Positions 17,743 through 26,537 are shown, counted from the first letter of the stretch. The stretch is 53,696 nucleotides of DNA from an uncultured Bacteroidota bacterium (GCA_903844815.1 CAIMVD010000210.1:1-53696); one strand, 5' to 3'. The notes: generated by a model from the sequence alone, not told the origin. Numbers and translations: made by a program.

Positions 17743-17747
17743 GCCTT

Positions 17748-17761
17748 GGGGGGTAGGGGGG
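17748..17761 (+). other. G6-TA-G6 tract between carrier and first permease
   Basis: Two runs of six G separated by TA lie 5 nt after the LolA-like stop codon and about 53 nt before the permease start. It could form a G-quadruplex in DNA or mRNA; no function can be shown. Confidence 0.4.
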
Positions 17762-17814
17762 TTAAAACCGACTTTTGAGACAGCCTCCTAACGCATAATT
17801 AAACTAATTGATTT

Positions 17815-19227
17815 ATGAAGAATTATAAAATTGCCTGGCGCAACCTATGGAGGAACAAGAGACGAACAATAATCACAGTTGCATCGGTATTTTTTGCAGT
17901 GTTTTTTGCCCTGCTTATGAGATCATTACAACTTGGATCGTACGATCATATGTTCCGGAATGTAATCGAATCATATACAGGTTACCTGCAGGTTCAGAAT
18001 GAGGATTTCAAAGACAATCCAACAGTGGATAATGTTTTTGCCTTCTCTCCTGAAATAAGTGAAACCATACTAAAAGACAAAAATGTATCTGATGCAGTTC
18101 CCCGGTTCGAGTCTTTTGCTCTCGCCTCATCCGGATCGCTAACAAAAGGAGTGCTGGTAATGGGAATTGATCCTGAAAAAGAATCTCTTCTGTCAAATGT
18201 CAAAGAAAGACTTGTTAAATACAAGCTAACTGAGAAGACCATAGAAAATCTTAAAAAGTCAGAACTTCCTGAAACAGTAAAATCAAAACTCGATCTTTTT
18301 AAAGGGGAGAGTTATTCGTCAGGAGGAATTCTTCAGCTCGACCTTGGGATCAGGAATGCTGATTCATCTGCCTTAATGCCAATTATCAGAAAAGAAGCAT
18401 CATTCAGTAACGGATATATTTCTTCGGGGAATAAGGAAGTGCTTATTGGATACCGACTTGCAAAATATCTTGAATTAAATATCGGTGACACCCTTGTGCT
18501 GATCGGGCAGGGTTATCATGGAACAACCGCAGCAGGTAAATTCAGAATTTCCGGTATTGTCAGAATGCCCACATCCGATATTGATAACAAAATTGTGTAC
18601 CTGCCGGTTGATGTATGCCAGGAGCTATACGGTGCCCCTGGCATGCTGACATCATTGGCCCTGTGCATTAAAGATAACAGCGATAAGAAAATAAACAGGA
18701 TGATGCAATCAATAGGTAAAGAAATGCCATCACCGCTGAGAATGATTGAATGGAGAGAAATGAATGCTCTGCTAATAAATCAAATGGAATCGGATAATAA
18801 AAGCGGAGGCATTATGATTGCAATACTTTACCTTGTAATTGCCTTTGGGATATTCGGTACTGTACTTATGATGACTATCGAAAGAAAACGTGAATTCGGA
18901 GTACTTGTCGCAATAGGCATGCAAAAATCAAAACTTGCTGCAATTGTTTCTCTTGAAATGATTTACATCGGTCTGCTTGGTATATTAAGCGGAATAGCGG
19001 TTGCTTTTCCCGCAATAATTATCGGTCAGTACAATCCTATCAGACTCGCGGGAGAATATGCCAAGGTTTACGAAAGCTACGGCATGGAACCTGTAATGCC
19101 CTTTATGCCTGTTGATTACTACTTTTTATGGCAATCTGTTATCGTTGCACTGATTGTTGGGATTGCAATTATCTACCCTGTAAGGAAGATCTATAAAATG
19201 CAACTCGTAAACTCATTAAAAGCCTAA
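17815..19227 (+). CDS. ABC transporter permease, FtsX/LolC-E/MacB type (first)
   Basis: 470 residues with the four-helix MacB/FtsX layout: N-terminal helix after AWRNLWRNKRRTIITVASVFFAV, a roughly 280-residue periplasmic domain (about 45-330), and three C-terminal helices including the FtsX core (GTVLMMTIERKREFGVLVAIGM and PVRKIYKMQLVNSLKA). These proteins extract lipoproteins or move substrates mechanically rather than through a channel. The periplasmic domain is larger and differently built from the second permease, suggesting an asymmetric LolC/LolE-like pair. Separated from the next permease by 11 nt. Confidence 0.9.
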   Translation: MKNYKIAWRNLWRNKRRTIITVASVFFAVFFALLMRSLQLGSYDHMFRNVIESYTGYLQVQNEDFKDNPTVDNVFAFSPEISETILKDKNVSDAVPRFESFALASSGSLTKGVLVMGIDPEKESLLSNVKERLVKYKLTEKTIENLKKSELPETVKSKLDLFKGESYSSGGILQLDLGIRNADSSALMPIIRKEASFSNGYISSGNKEVLIGYRLAKYLELNIGDTLVLIGQGYHGTTAAGKFRISGIVRMPTSDIDNKIVYLPVDVCQELYGAPGMLTSLALCIKDNSDKKINRMMQSIGKEMPSPLRMIEWREMNALLINQMESDNKSGGIMIAILYLVIAFGIFGTVLMMTIERKREFGVLVAIGMQKSKLAAIVSLEMIYIGLLGILSGIAVAFPAIIIGQYNPIRLAGEYAKVYESYGMEPVMPFMPVDYYFLWQSVIVALIVGIAIIYPVRKIYKMQLVNSLKA

Positions 19228-19238
19228 AAATTAAATAT

Positions 19239-20666
19239 ATGATCTGGAAAACAGCATGGAAAAACGTGTGGAGAAATAAGGTACGGAGCCTTGTTGTCAT
19301 AGCCTCTGTAACGGTTGGAATATTTGCCGGAGTATTTTCAATTGCTCTTATGAACGGATTGATAGAACAGCGAATTAGTGACGCACTAAATGATGAAATA
19401 TCTCATATTCAGATTACTAGTAAAAATTTCAGATTAAACAACGATCCGCAATTAACTATAGCAAATTCTGAAGGAGTTTTATCAGTAATTAAGTCTGTGA
19501 AGGGAGCAACTGATGTAAGTGAAAGGACAATAATTACAGGAATGGCAAATACGGCGAGTAAAAGCGCCGGCGTCCAGATTATCGGGATTGATCCTGATAT
19601 GGAAAAAAGGGTATTTACCCTTTACAGTAAATTAATGCCCGGTACCGGTGATTACTTTGAAAAGGATTCAAAACTTAACCTTGCACTTATTGGTCAGGAA
19701 CTGGCAAAAGATCTTAACATCATAAGATATTCAGTTGACTCTTCGACTATTGTAAGGGTGAGAGAAAAAGGGTTGTCGGAAAAACTAATCTCGAAACTGG
19801 CCCCGATAACCGGGAAAAAATTCCTGAATGAGAAACAGTTTATCAAAGAGATGAAGAGTCTGTTTTCTAAAGCAGAGGAGATGAAATACGGCCTGCTTAT
19901 AAGGAAAGAAGCCTGGTCATTCAGGGAAGGAGCAAGGATGACGCTTACCTTCCTTGATAAAGAAAATAATCAGGTTGGGTCAGTATTCAGGCTTACGGCC
20001 TTGTACGATATGGCGAACAGCATGTTTGAAAAAAGCTCTGTATTTGTAAGAAATTCAGATCTTAAGAAACTTATGGGAATGAATGAAAAAGATTTTCATC
20101 AGGTTGTTGTCAAAATCAGCAACGTTGATCAGACTGATGAAATAGCTGATATACTTGCTCTGAAATTGCCGGATCTTGAAGTAACAACCTGGAAGAAAAT
20201 TTCGCCGGATCTGGCAATGATGACAGATATGGTTTCTCAGTTTTACCTGATCTTCGGAATTATTATCCTTGCAGCACTTGCGTTCGGAATCATTAATACA
20301 ATGCTGATGGTTGTTCTTGAAAGAACCAGAGAGCTTGGGATGCTTACTGCAATCGGGATGAACAAGAAGAAAGTTTTTTCAATGATAATGCTTGAATCGG
20401 TATTTCTTTCGCTTATCGGGGCAGTTATTGGCATGATAGTGAGTAATATTTTAATCCGGATAACCGGCAATACCGGAATAAATCTGGCTCAGGCTGCAGA
20501 AGGATTTGAAGCTTTAGGCTATTCTGCTATTGTTTATCCAAAGATCAGCGCCGGTTTTTTTGGAATAGTAACAATTCTGATAATCATCACAGGAATATTA
20601 TCATCAATTTACCCGGCTATGAAAGCACTAAAACTGAACCCGGTTGAAGCAATAAGAGCAGAATAA
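19239..20666 (+). CDS. ABC transporter permease, FtsX/LolC-E/MacB type (second)
   Basis: 475 residues with the same topology: NVWRNKVRSLVVIASVTVGIFAG, periplasmic domain about 45-335, then FtsX helices (LAFGIINTMLMVVLERTREL, GMLTAIGM) and the conserved end YPAMKALKLNPVEAIRAE. Its C-terminal coupling region is closer to consensus LolC/E than that of the first permease. The two permeases are paralogous, presumably forming a heterodimer with two copies of the downstream ATPase. Tight spacing (11 nt before, 25 nt after) supports one transcript. Confidence 0.91.
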   Translation: MIWKTAWKNVWRNKVRSLVVIASVTVGIFAGVFSIALMNGLIEQRISDALNDEISHIQITSKNFRLNNDPQLTIANSEGVLSVIKSVKGATDVSERTIITGMANTASKSAGVQIIGIDPDMEKRVFTLYSKLMPGTGDYFEKDSKLNLALIGQELAKDLNIIRYSVDSSTIVRVREKGLSEKLISKLAPITGKKFLNEKQFIKEMKSLFSKAEEMKYGLLIRKEAWSFREGARMTLTFLDKENNQVGSVFRLTALYDMANSMFEKSSVFVRNSDLKKLMGMNEKDFHQVVVKISNVDQTDEIADILALKLPDLEVTTWKKISPDLAMMTDMVSQFYLIFGIIILAALAFGIINTMLMVVLERTRELGMLTAIGMNKKKVFSMIMLESVFLSLIGAVIGMIVSNILIRITGNTGINLAQAAEGFEALGYSAIVYPKISAGFFGIVTILIIITGILSSIYPAMKALKLNPVEAIRAE

Positions 20667-20691
20667 AATATGATCATAAAAATAAAAAGTC

Positions 20692-21378
20692 ATGAAAATT
20701 ATTGAAATTAAAAATGTTTCCAAAATATATAATGAGTCTGAAGTTCAGGTAAATGCAGTTAATGGAGTTACTCTTGATTTTCAGGAAGCTGAATTCGCAG
20801 CAATAGTGGGACCTTCCGGATCTGGTAAAACAACCCTTCTGAATCTTATAGGAGGGTTGGATAATCCCACTTCAGGGGAGATAATTATTGACGGTACAAA
20901 TCTGGCGAAGCTAAAATCATCAGAACTGATAGATTTCAGAATGAGGAATATTGGCTTTGTATTTCAGGCATATAATCTTATTCCTGTTCTGACAGCAAAA
21001 GAAAATGTTGAATTCATTATGAACCTTCAGAGTTGGTCGAAAAAAGAGCGTGATGAAAGAACTTTTGAGTTATTGAAAGCAGTCGGATTGTTTGAAAGGG
21101 CTAACAGCCGACCTGCAAAAATGTCAGGCGGCCAGCAGCAGAGAATAGCTGTTGCAAGGGCGCTTGCTTCACGGCCGAAGTTTGTTCTGGCCGACGAGCC
21201 CACAGCAAACCTCGATTCTAAATCGGCTTCAACTCTTCTTGAGATAATGGAGAAACTTAATCATGAAGAAAAGATTACTTTTATTTTTTCGACCCACGAT
21301 GCAAGGGTGGTAAAAATGGCTCATCGTGTAATTACTCTTGAAGACGGGAAAGTTGTTTCAGATGACGTAAGAGAATAA
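20692..21378 (+). CDS. ABC transporter ATP-binding protein, LolD/MacB-like
   Basis: 228 residues, the usual size for this subfamily, with all catalytic motifs: Walker A GPSGSGKTT, Q-loop FVFQAYNLIPVLTAKENV, signature MSGGQQQRIAVARAL, Walker B FVLADEPTANLDS, H-loop STHDAR. It is cytoplasmic and energises the two preceding FtsX-type permeases. No fused extra domain. LolD itself is one possible label, but the operon context (own LolA-like carrier and a barrel) argues for a specialised export line rather than assuming the housekeeping Lol system. Confidence 0.94.
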   Translation: MKIIEIKNVSKIYNESEVQVNAVNGVTLDFQEAEFAAIVGPSGSGKTTLLNLIGGLDNPTSGEIIIDGTNLAKLKSSELIDFRMRNIGFVFQAYNLIPVLTAKENVEFIMNLQSWSKKERDERTFELLKAVGLFERANSRPAKMSGGQQQRIAVARALASRPKFVLADEPTANLDSKSASTLLEIMEKLNHEEKITFIFSTHDARVVKMAHRVITLEDGKVVSDDVRE

Positions 21379-21396
21379 TCCTTATCGGTTTTGGTA

Positions 21397-22548
21397 ATGA
21401 TGAGTAGGCTGATATTTATTTTATTATTTCTGGTAGCGACCCTTTCTGTTTTTTCTCAGGAAAAACAGAAATTTCTTACTTTCAACGGCTATTTTTCAAT
21501 GATGCAGAGCGCTATGTTTGATTCGGTTAGCGGACCGTTTGTTGTCGATAATCTTCTGCATAACCGATTGAACTTCAAAGGATATGTAAATGATAATATT
21601 ACTTTTGCTGCCGAATTCCGGAACCGGCTCTTTACCGGAGATATGGTAAGATCAAATCCATCATATTCCGCGACAACAGGAAATGATGAAGGATTAGTTG
21701 ACCTTTCGTGGAATATTTTTGATAATCAATCTGTTTTATTTAACACATCAGTCGACAGGTTGTGGGCTGATTTCAATTACGGAAAGTTCCAGGCGAGGGT
21801 TGGAAGACAGAGGATAAACTGGGGACAGACTCTTGTATGGAATCCGAATGACATCTTCAATGTTTATTCATATTTTGATTTCGATTACATAGAGAGGCCG
21901 GGGAGTGATGCTATAAGGCTTCAGTATTATCCCGATTATTCCTCAGCTTTTGAAATTGCCATTAAAGCAGATTACGAAAATAATGTAACAGGCGCTGCCC
22001 TTTACCGGTTCAATACACATGGTTATGATATTCAGTTTATGGCAGGCTTATTCAACAGCGAAGATTTTGTTGCGGGCACGGGCTGGTCCGGAGCAATAGG
22101 ATCTCTCTCATTCAGAGGCGAAGCAACATGGTTTCAGCCGGCAAAAAACTTTTCAGATACAACAGGAACCGGTATTTTTACAATAGGATTCGACAAAACA
22201 TTCAGAAATAACTCTATGGCTCAGATGCAGGTGATGTATTGCAATAACCCTGCAGATATGCTGACATTCGGATCAATTTATAAAGGATCAATGTCAACAA
22301 AAGAAATTGCTTTCTCTCACTTTTCTGCATTTTGTATGTACTCATATCCGTTAACGCCTTTGTTCAATATCAGCTTGTCTGCAATGTGGTTTCCAGATCT
22401 TAAGGGCTATTACGCAGGTCCTTCATTCGATTATTCAGTGGCTGAAAATGTGGGACTTTCGCTTTACTGGCAGCATTTTGAAAGTCAGATAAGTGATCCA
22501 GGGACAAGAATTAATATGGGATTTCTGAGGGTGAAATTAAGTTTCTAG
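21397..22548 (+). CDS. Predicted outer-membrane beta-barrel protein (porin-like)
   Basis: From ATG 21397 (ATG 21400 also possible; TTG 21391 opens the frame) a signal peptide ends near FSQEKQ. The rest, about 360 residues, is alternating hydrophobic/polar strands with aromatic girdles (FAAEFRNRLF, FQARVGRQRINWGQTLVWNP, ALYRFNTHGYDIQFMAGLF) and a terminal strand ending LRVKLSF with C-terminal Phe, typical of BAM substrates. The GRQRINWG motif recalls barrels encoded with LolA-like carriers in other systems (DUF1302/alginate-export-like), but I cannot assign a family. Last gene of the carrier/permease/ATPase operon, so it may be the outer-membrane partner or exit port. Confidence 0.8.
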   Translation: MMSRLIFILLFLVATLSVFSQEKQKFLTFNGYFSMMQSAMFDSVSGPFVVDNLLHNRLNFKGYVNDNITFAAEFRNRLFTGDMVRSNPSYSATTGNDEGLVDLSWNIFDNQSVLFNTSVDRLWADFNYGKFQARVGRQRINWGQTLVWNPNDIFNVYSYFDFDYIERPGSDAIRLQYYPDYSSAFEIAIKADYENNVTGAALYRFNTHGYDIQFMAGLFNSEDFVAGTGWSGAIGSLSFRGEATWFQPAKNFSDTTGTGIFTIGFDKTFRNNSMAQMQVMYCNNPADMLTFGSIYKGSMSTKEIAFSHFSAFCMYSYPLTPLFNISLSAMWFPDLKGYYAGPSFDYSVAENVGLSLYWQHFESQISDPGTRINMGFLRVKLSF

Positions 22549-22556
22549 ATTTTTTA

Positions 22557-22564
22557 TACTTTTG
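22557..22564 (+). promoter_or_regulatory. Candidate -7 box for the ICMT-like gene
   Basis: TACTTTTG, 23 nt before ATG 22588; predicted leader about 17 nt. No -33 TTG. It would separate this gene from the upstream export operon. Confidence 0.35.
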
Positions 22565-22587
22565 GCTCATATTTTAAAACTTATAAA

Positions 22588-23325
22588 ATGGCTCTGGTAC
22601 ATGAATTTGAAAGCAGCGGTAACTGGCTGTTTAAACGCAGAAGCTGGTTACCCGCATTTATGATAGTTGCCGGCATCCTCATGATGTACCTGGGCAACCG
22701 GCAGGCAATAATCTTCGATATGCGCGATGAACTGATCTTCCTGGGAGTTAGTCTCCTGGGGGAGCTTATCAGGGTATTCACGGTAGGTTTCACACCAAAG
22801 GGCACCTCCGGAAGGAATACTGATGCGGGTCAGATAGCAGAGACGCTTAACGTGACCGGAATTTATTCAATTATCCGTCATCCGCTTTATGTCGGAAATT
22901 TCCTGATGTGGCTCGGACCGGTTCTTTTCCTTCGTTCAATAGAAGCCACGATTATTTTCGGATTGCTTTACTGGATTTATTATGAAAGGATAATGTTCGC
23001 TGAGGAACAGTTCCTAAGAAGAAAATTTGGCGAAATCTATGACAAATGGTCAGAGACTGTAGGCTCTTTCATTCCATTTTCATTCAAATATATCCCTTCA
23101 AAACTTGATTTCTCCTTCAGAAATGTACTGAAACGTGAATACAACAGCTTTGTAAATATCTTTGTCATTTTCACCCTGCTTGATGTTCTCAGGAATTATT
23201 TCCTTATCGAAAAGATTTTTCTTACTGATATGTGGATGTATCTGATTGCTGGGGCTGTGGCGATATGGCTTATTGTCAGAGTACTGTACAAACGGACAAA
23301 ACTGCTTGAAGTGGAGGGCAGATAG
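22588..23325 (+). CDS. ICMT/PEMT-family membrane methyltransferase-like protein
   Basis: 245 residues. Four to five helices and the family signature IYSIIRHPLYVGNFLMWLG (about 91-109) plus YYERIMFAEEQFLRRKFGEIYDKW, which together form the SAM-binding region in isoprenylcysteine and phospholipid methyltransferases. A further 70 residues at the C-terminus contain two more helices (FVNIFVIFTLLDVLRNYF and MYLIAGAVAIWLIVRVL), not usual for the core family. Substrate unknown: a lipid or an isoprenoid is most likely. A strong terminator hairpin follows. Confidence 0.85.
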   Translation: MALVHEFESSGNWLFKRRSWLPAFMIVAGILMMYLGNRQAIIFDMRDELIFLGVSLLGELIRVFTVGFTPKGTSGRNTDAGQIAETLNVTGIYSIIRHPLYVGNFLMWLGPVLFLRSIEATIIFGLLYWIYYERIMFAEEQFLRRKFGEIYDKWSETVGSFIPFSFKYIPSKLDFSFRNVLKREYNSFVNIFVIFTLLDVLRNYFLIEKIFLTDMWMYLIAGAVAIWLIVRVLYKRTKLLEVEGR

Positions 23326-23330
23326 AAAAA

Positions 23331-23353
23331 GAGGTGCCCTTTTGAGGCACCTC
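23331..23353. terminator. Bidirectional hairpin terminator
   Basis: Perfect 8-bp stem GAGGTGCC/GGCACCTC around loop CTTTTGA. It lies between two convergent genes, with an A-rich stretch on the left and no strong T-run on the right, so it probably serves both but termination on the plus strand may be weaker. Confidence 0.65.
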
Positions 23354-23382
23354 CTGAATATATATAGAACTAGAATGGACGA

Positions 23383-24060
23383 TTAGTCCCTGGCTCCCAG
23401 GAAGATAGCAATATAATAAAGAAGTGTTGCAAGGGAACCCAGAGCTGCTACAACATAGGTGGTTGCGGCCCATTTGAGTGCATCCTTAGCCTTGTCGTGG
23501 TTCTGATACGATGTAATTCCCGCATTCGAAAGCCAGGCCAGGGCCCTCTGACTTGCATCTATTTCGACCGGCAGAGTTACGAAACTGAAGATCGTTGTTA
23601 ATGCAAAGAGGATAATTCCGGCAAACAGCAGAGCAGGGAAGGTGTTAACAAGTAAAATACCTCCAAGAAGTATCCACTGCACCCATTTTGAAGAGAAGCT
23701 TACTGCAGGAACAAGTTTCGACCTGAACCCAAGCCATGCGTATGCTGTTGCATGCTGAACGGCGTGGCCGGTTTCGTGTGCTGCTACTGCCGCTGCTGAT
23801 ATATTTCTTCCGTTGTACACATCGGGGCTCAGGTTGATGGTTTTATCAACCGGATTGTAATGATCGGTCAGCTGACCGGGTACACTCTGGATCCTGACAT
23901 CATAGATTCCGCTGTCGCGAAGCATCCTTTCAGCTACATCGCGTCCCGACATACCATTGTCGAGAGGAATCTTTGAATATTTTTTAAACTTCGACTTGAG
24001 AACCATGCTTACGATCCAGCTCAGGATCATAAAACCGATAAATATTACCCATATACTCAT
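23383..24060 (-). CDS. Zinc metallopeptidase, YugP-like
   Basis: 225 residues. One N-terminal helix (about 3-21), a soluble stretch, the HExxH-type zinc motif AAHETGHAVQHA (His95, Glu96, His99), then two or three helices (about 120-165) and a last helix at 200-220. This is the layout of the YugP/neutral zinc metallopeptidase family, inner-membrane proteases of unclear substrate. The start has an unusually good ribosome site for this genome (GGAGGA 9 nt upstream). Confidence 0.93.
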   Translation of the reverse strand: MSIWVIFIGFMILSWIVSMVLKSKFKKYSKIPLDNGMSGRDVAERMLRDSGIYDVRIQSVPGQLTDHYNPVDKTINLSPDVYNGRNISAAAVAAHETGHAVQHATAYAWLGFRSKLVPAVSFSSKWVQWILLGGILLVNTFPALLFAGIILFALTTIFSFVTLPVEIDASQRALAWLSNAGITSYQNHDKAKDALKWAATTYVVAALGSLATLLYYIAIFLGARD

Positions 24061-24096
24061 AATATTTTCCTCCTTGTTTATTTCATTATTGTACTA

Positions 24097-24104
24097 CAAA
24101 ATTA
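24097..24104 (-). promoter_or_regulatory. Candidate -7 box for the YugP-like gene
   Basis: Minus strand TAATTTTG, 36 nt before the start codon; no -33 TTG. Confidence 0.3.
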
Positions 24105-24211
24105 CTGCCAGAAACTATTAAGGAAGTGTTAAAAGGTCATTTTGGCAGAAAAATGGCTCTTTTTTTACGGCAGACACAAATTTGCATTTCGTGTCAATCA
24201 ATTACAAACAT

Positions 24212-24219
24212 TACCTTTG
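24212..24219 (+). promoter_or_regulatory. -7 box 4 nt before yidD
   Basis: TACCTTTG-GTGA-ATG. Initiation would fall on or beside the start codon, giving a leaderless message; the same spacing occurs at two other genes in this window. Confidence 0.4.
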
Positions 24220-24223
24220 GTGA

Positions 24224-24541
24224 ATGAAGAAGCCTTTATCAGGGATATTATCATTTATATTATCGCTTCCAGTACTTTTTTACAAGTATTCAATTTCTCC
24301 GTTGCTTCCAGCAGCATGCCGTCATGTACCTACATGTTCGCAATACATGCTTGATGCCCTGAGGATACATGGACCGGTTACAGGTTTCCTTATGGGAACC
24401 AACCGGATATTCAGATGCAGGCCCGGGGGGACACACGGATATGATCCGGTTCCCAGGTTCAGATTTCGCAGGTACCGGCCTTCATTGTTTGCAGGCTGGA
24501 AGAAACAGAACAGACTGAAAGAGAGAAAAGAAGAGGATTAA
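24224..24541 (+). CDS. yidD: Membrane protein insertion efficiency factor YidD
   Basis: 105 residues. The family block is intact: YKYSISPLLPAACRHVPTCSQYMLDAL with its three conserved Cys/Pro-rich turn, HGPVTGFLMGTNRIFRCRP and GGTHGYDPVP. The N-terminal segment is amphipathic to hydrophobic and holds the protein at the inner face of the membrane, where it assists YidC-dependent insertion. The C-terminus is basic. Not linked here to rnpA/yidC, as it is in many other phyla. Its stop codon overlaps the stop of the convergent response regulator (24538-24541). Confidence 0.95.
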   Translation: MKKPLSGILSFILSLPVLFYKYSISPLLPAACRHVPTCSQYMLDALRIHGPVTGFLMGTNRIFRCRPGGTHGYDPVPRFRFRRYRPSLFAGWKKQNRLKERKEED

Positions 24542-25290
24542 AATTTTAGTTCGTCTTTCAGGAGACTATAACCGGCACGACTAACAGGAAGCTTTTCGCC
24601 TGAATTGAGTATCGCTACGTGGGTATCCTTACCATAGGGCTCAATTCGCTTTATCTCAGCCAGTTTTACTATATATGATCTGTGAATTCTCAGGAAATCA
24701 ACCTTTGGCAGATTTTCTTCATAGAATTTCATTGTCTGCTGCTTCATGGCTTTCCCATCAGAATGATGGATCATTACATAATCGTCCTGTGACTCAACGA
24801 ATTTTATCTGCTCGACAGGAATAAGACTGATTGCATTTCCCTTTCGTACAACAACCCTGTTTACATGTGTCTGCGTTTCGGGTGTTTTAACCAGAAGCTG
24901 GCTTGCCGGTTCTTTATTGCCCAGCCCGGCCCTGATCTTATCAATCGCTTTTTTTGTCGCTTCCAGAAAGCGTCGTTTCGGAAATGGCTTCATCAGATAA
25001 TCAACTGCATTAAGTTCGAACGCCCTTAATGCAAACTGATCATAAGCCGTACAAAAGATAATTTCAGGTTTTTCGGTTAGAACCTCTACAAGCTCGATAC
25101 CTGTAAGCCTTGGCATCTGAATATCGAGGAAGACCAAATCGGGCTTCAGTGCTGATATTGATTTCAAACCGGAGAATCCATCAGCGCATTCTCCAACAAT
25201 TTCGATCAGTTCGACCTCCTTCAGATAATGCTTGATTATTTCCCTGGCAGGGGCTTCATCGTCAATAATCAGTATTCTTATATTTTCCAT
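24538..25290 (-). CDS. LytTR-family response regulator
   Basis: 250 residues. Receiver domain at 4-120 with the phosphoacceptor Asp56 in LVFLDIQMP, acidic pair IIDDE (8-12) and the conserved Lys in LMKPFPK. The LytTR DNA-binding domain is at about 145-248 (NRVVVRKGNAISLIPVEQIKFVES, FLRIHRSYIVKLAEIKRI). It follows the sensor kinase gene by about 80 nt and forms a two-component pair with it. Likely targets include the LiaF-like genes upstream, by autoregulation (inference). Confidence 0.95.
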   Translation of the reverse strand: MENIRILIIDDEAPAREIIKHYLKEVELIEIVGECADGFSGLKSISALKPDLVFLDIQMPRLTGIELVEVLTEKPEIIFCTAYDQFALRAFELNAVDYLMKPFPKRRFLEATKKAIDKIRAGLGNKEPASQLLVKTPETQTHVNRVVVRKGNAISLIPVEQIKFVESQDDYVMIHHSDGKAMKQQTMKFYEENLPKVDFLRIHRSYIVKLAEIKRIEPYGKDTHVAILNSGEKLPVSRAGYSLLKDELKF

Positions 25291-25371
25291 TGTTTTTTAT
25301 TTCCCGTAACATGAATTGTTATCCTTATGGGTTTGTATGCAATAAAATTAAATAATATTTTTCAAATGAGC

Positions 25372-26427
25372 TCACAAAAAATCAACAGGGATGTAAAGTG
25401 TCACAGCATACATGCCGGCATCCTTTTCTGCTTTTATTGATGCTTTGTTCCCGAAGAACAATTCGAGCCTTCGCTCAACATTTACAAGTCCGGTTCCCGT
25501 CCCTTTCTTTGCCGAGGGCACTTCATCATAATTATTTGTTATAGTGAATATTACATAGTCATCAACTACTTTGGCTTCGGTTTTAACAGCAACGGAATCG
25601 GTGCTTTCATAAACGCCGTGCTTCACCGCATTCTCATATAAGGGTTGCAGCAGCATAACAGGCATTTTAACTTCGAGGCAATTTTCATCGATATTCTCCT
25701 CTATGAATAATCTGTCGCCAAAACGCACTTTTTCAATCTCAAGATATAACCGGAGGTTTTCAAGTTCACTTCTGAGTGTGACAGGTTGTTCATCTTTTTT
25801 CGAGAGACCATACCTCATGAACTCTGAGAGCTTAATTACCATTTCCCTGGCTTTTTCAGGATCAGTAATTGTCAGAAAGCTGATTGAATTGAGGCTGTTG
25901 AAAAGGAAGTGGGGGTTAATCTGAGACCGGAGCATCTTCAGCTCTGTCTCCTTGACGAGGCTCTCGAGTCGTGCTTCTTTTGCCTTTTTTTCCGAAAGGT
26001 TATAGAGGCTTACAAACAGAAAATATGATAAGACAACTAGTGCGTAAATTAGCATTCCGCTTCCAACCCTGTACGGGAAAGTAGCGTCCCAGTATTTCTG
26101 GTAGACTACCTGATCGGGGAGCACGAGTTGCATTACAAATCTTGTTATCAGAATCCAGAGACCTACCGAGATAGCCCCGATAATGAGGATATTTGAAAGA
26201 AGTGTTGCCGGTTTGGTTTCGCCCGAATTAAAATATTTGAAAGGATACCACAGTGAAAGTGCGATACCGGAGTATACAAGCAGTGAGACGAGGTTGTCGA
26301 TAATACTTACGACATTAAAAGTCCTGTAGGCAAAATAAAAAAGCAGTGACTGGCCAAGGCCCAGTATGAGCCATGCCAGCCACCATGCAATTAGTCTTCC
26401 TCTGTCTTCAAGTACCGGATGTTTCAT
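25372..26427 (-). CDS. LytS-like sensor histidine kinase
   Basis: 351 residues. Four hydrophobic segments form the N-terminal membrane region (about 10-145), without a large extracellular domain. Then come a short coil and the His_kinase module: SQINPHFLFNSLNSISFL with the phospho-accepting His, and an HATPase_c-like domain with LLQPLYENAVKHGV (N-box) and GTGTGLVNVERRLELFF (G-box). The stimulus is probably sensed inside the membrane or through partner membrane proteins, for which the two LiaF-like products upstream are candidates. Head of a pair with the LytTR regulator. Confidence 0.94.
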   Translation of the reverse strand: MKHPVLEDRGRLIAWWLAWLILGLGQSLLFYFAYRTFNVVSIIDNLVSLLVYSGIALSLWYPFKYFNSGETKPATLLSNILIIGAISVGLWILITRFVMQLVLPDQVVYQKYWDATFPYRVGSGMLIYALVVLSYFLFVSLYNLSEKKAKEARLESLVKETELKMLRSQINPHFLFNSLNSISFLTITDPEKAREMVIKLSEFMRYGLSKKDEQPVTLRSELENLRLYLEIEKVRFGDRLFIEENIDENCLEVKMPVMLLQPLYENAVKHGVYESTDSVAVKTEAKVVDDYVIFTITNNYDEVPSAKKGTGTGLVNVERRLELFFGNKASIKAEKDAGMYAVTLYIPVDFL

Positions 26428-26446
26428 TCTGTTTCATTTTTTTTAT

Positions 26447-26537
26447 CCACGGAGTTTCACGGTTTACAGTATCCGGGAGCAGGGATAAACACTTTTTTAA
26501 TCCGTGTCTTCCCCGTGTTATCCCGTGTACTCCGTGG
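26447..26537. repeat. Dispersed hairpin repeat, CCGTG type
   Basis: Outer arms CCACGGAGT (26447-26455) and ACTCCGTGG (26529-26537) are perfect complements. Inside are further CCGTG and CACGG units, each about 10 nt apart (TTTCACGG, AATCCGTGTC, CCCCGTGT, TCCCGTGT). It resembles the other dispersed repeats in design but uses a different unit. Located between the LiaF-like gene and the kinase gene, in what may be a continuous transcript. Confidence 0.75.
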
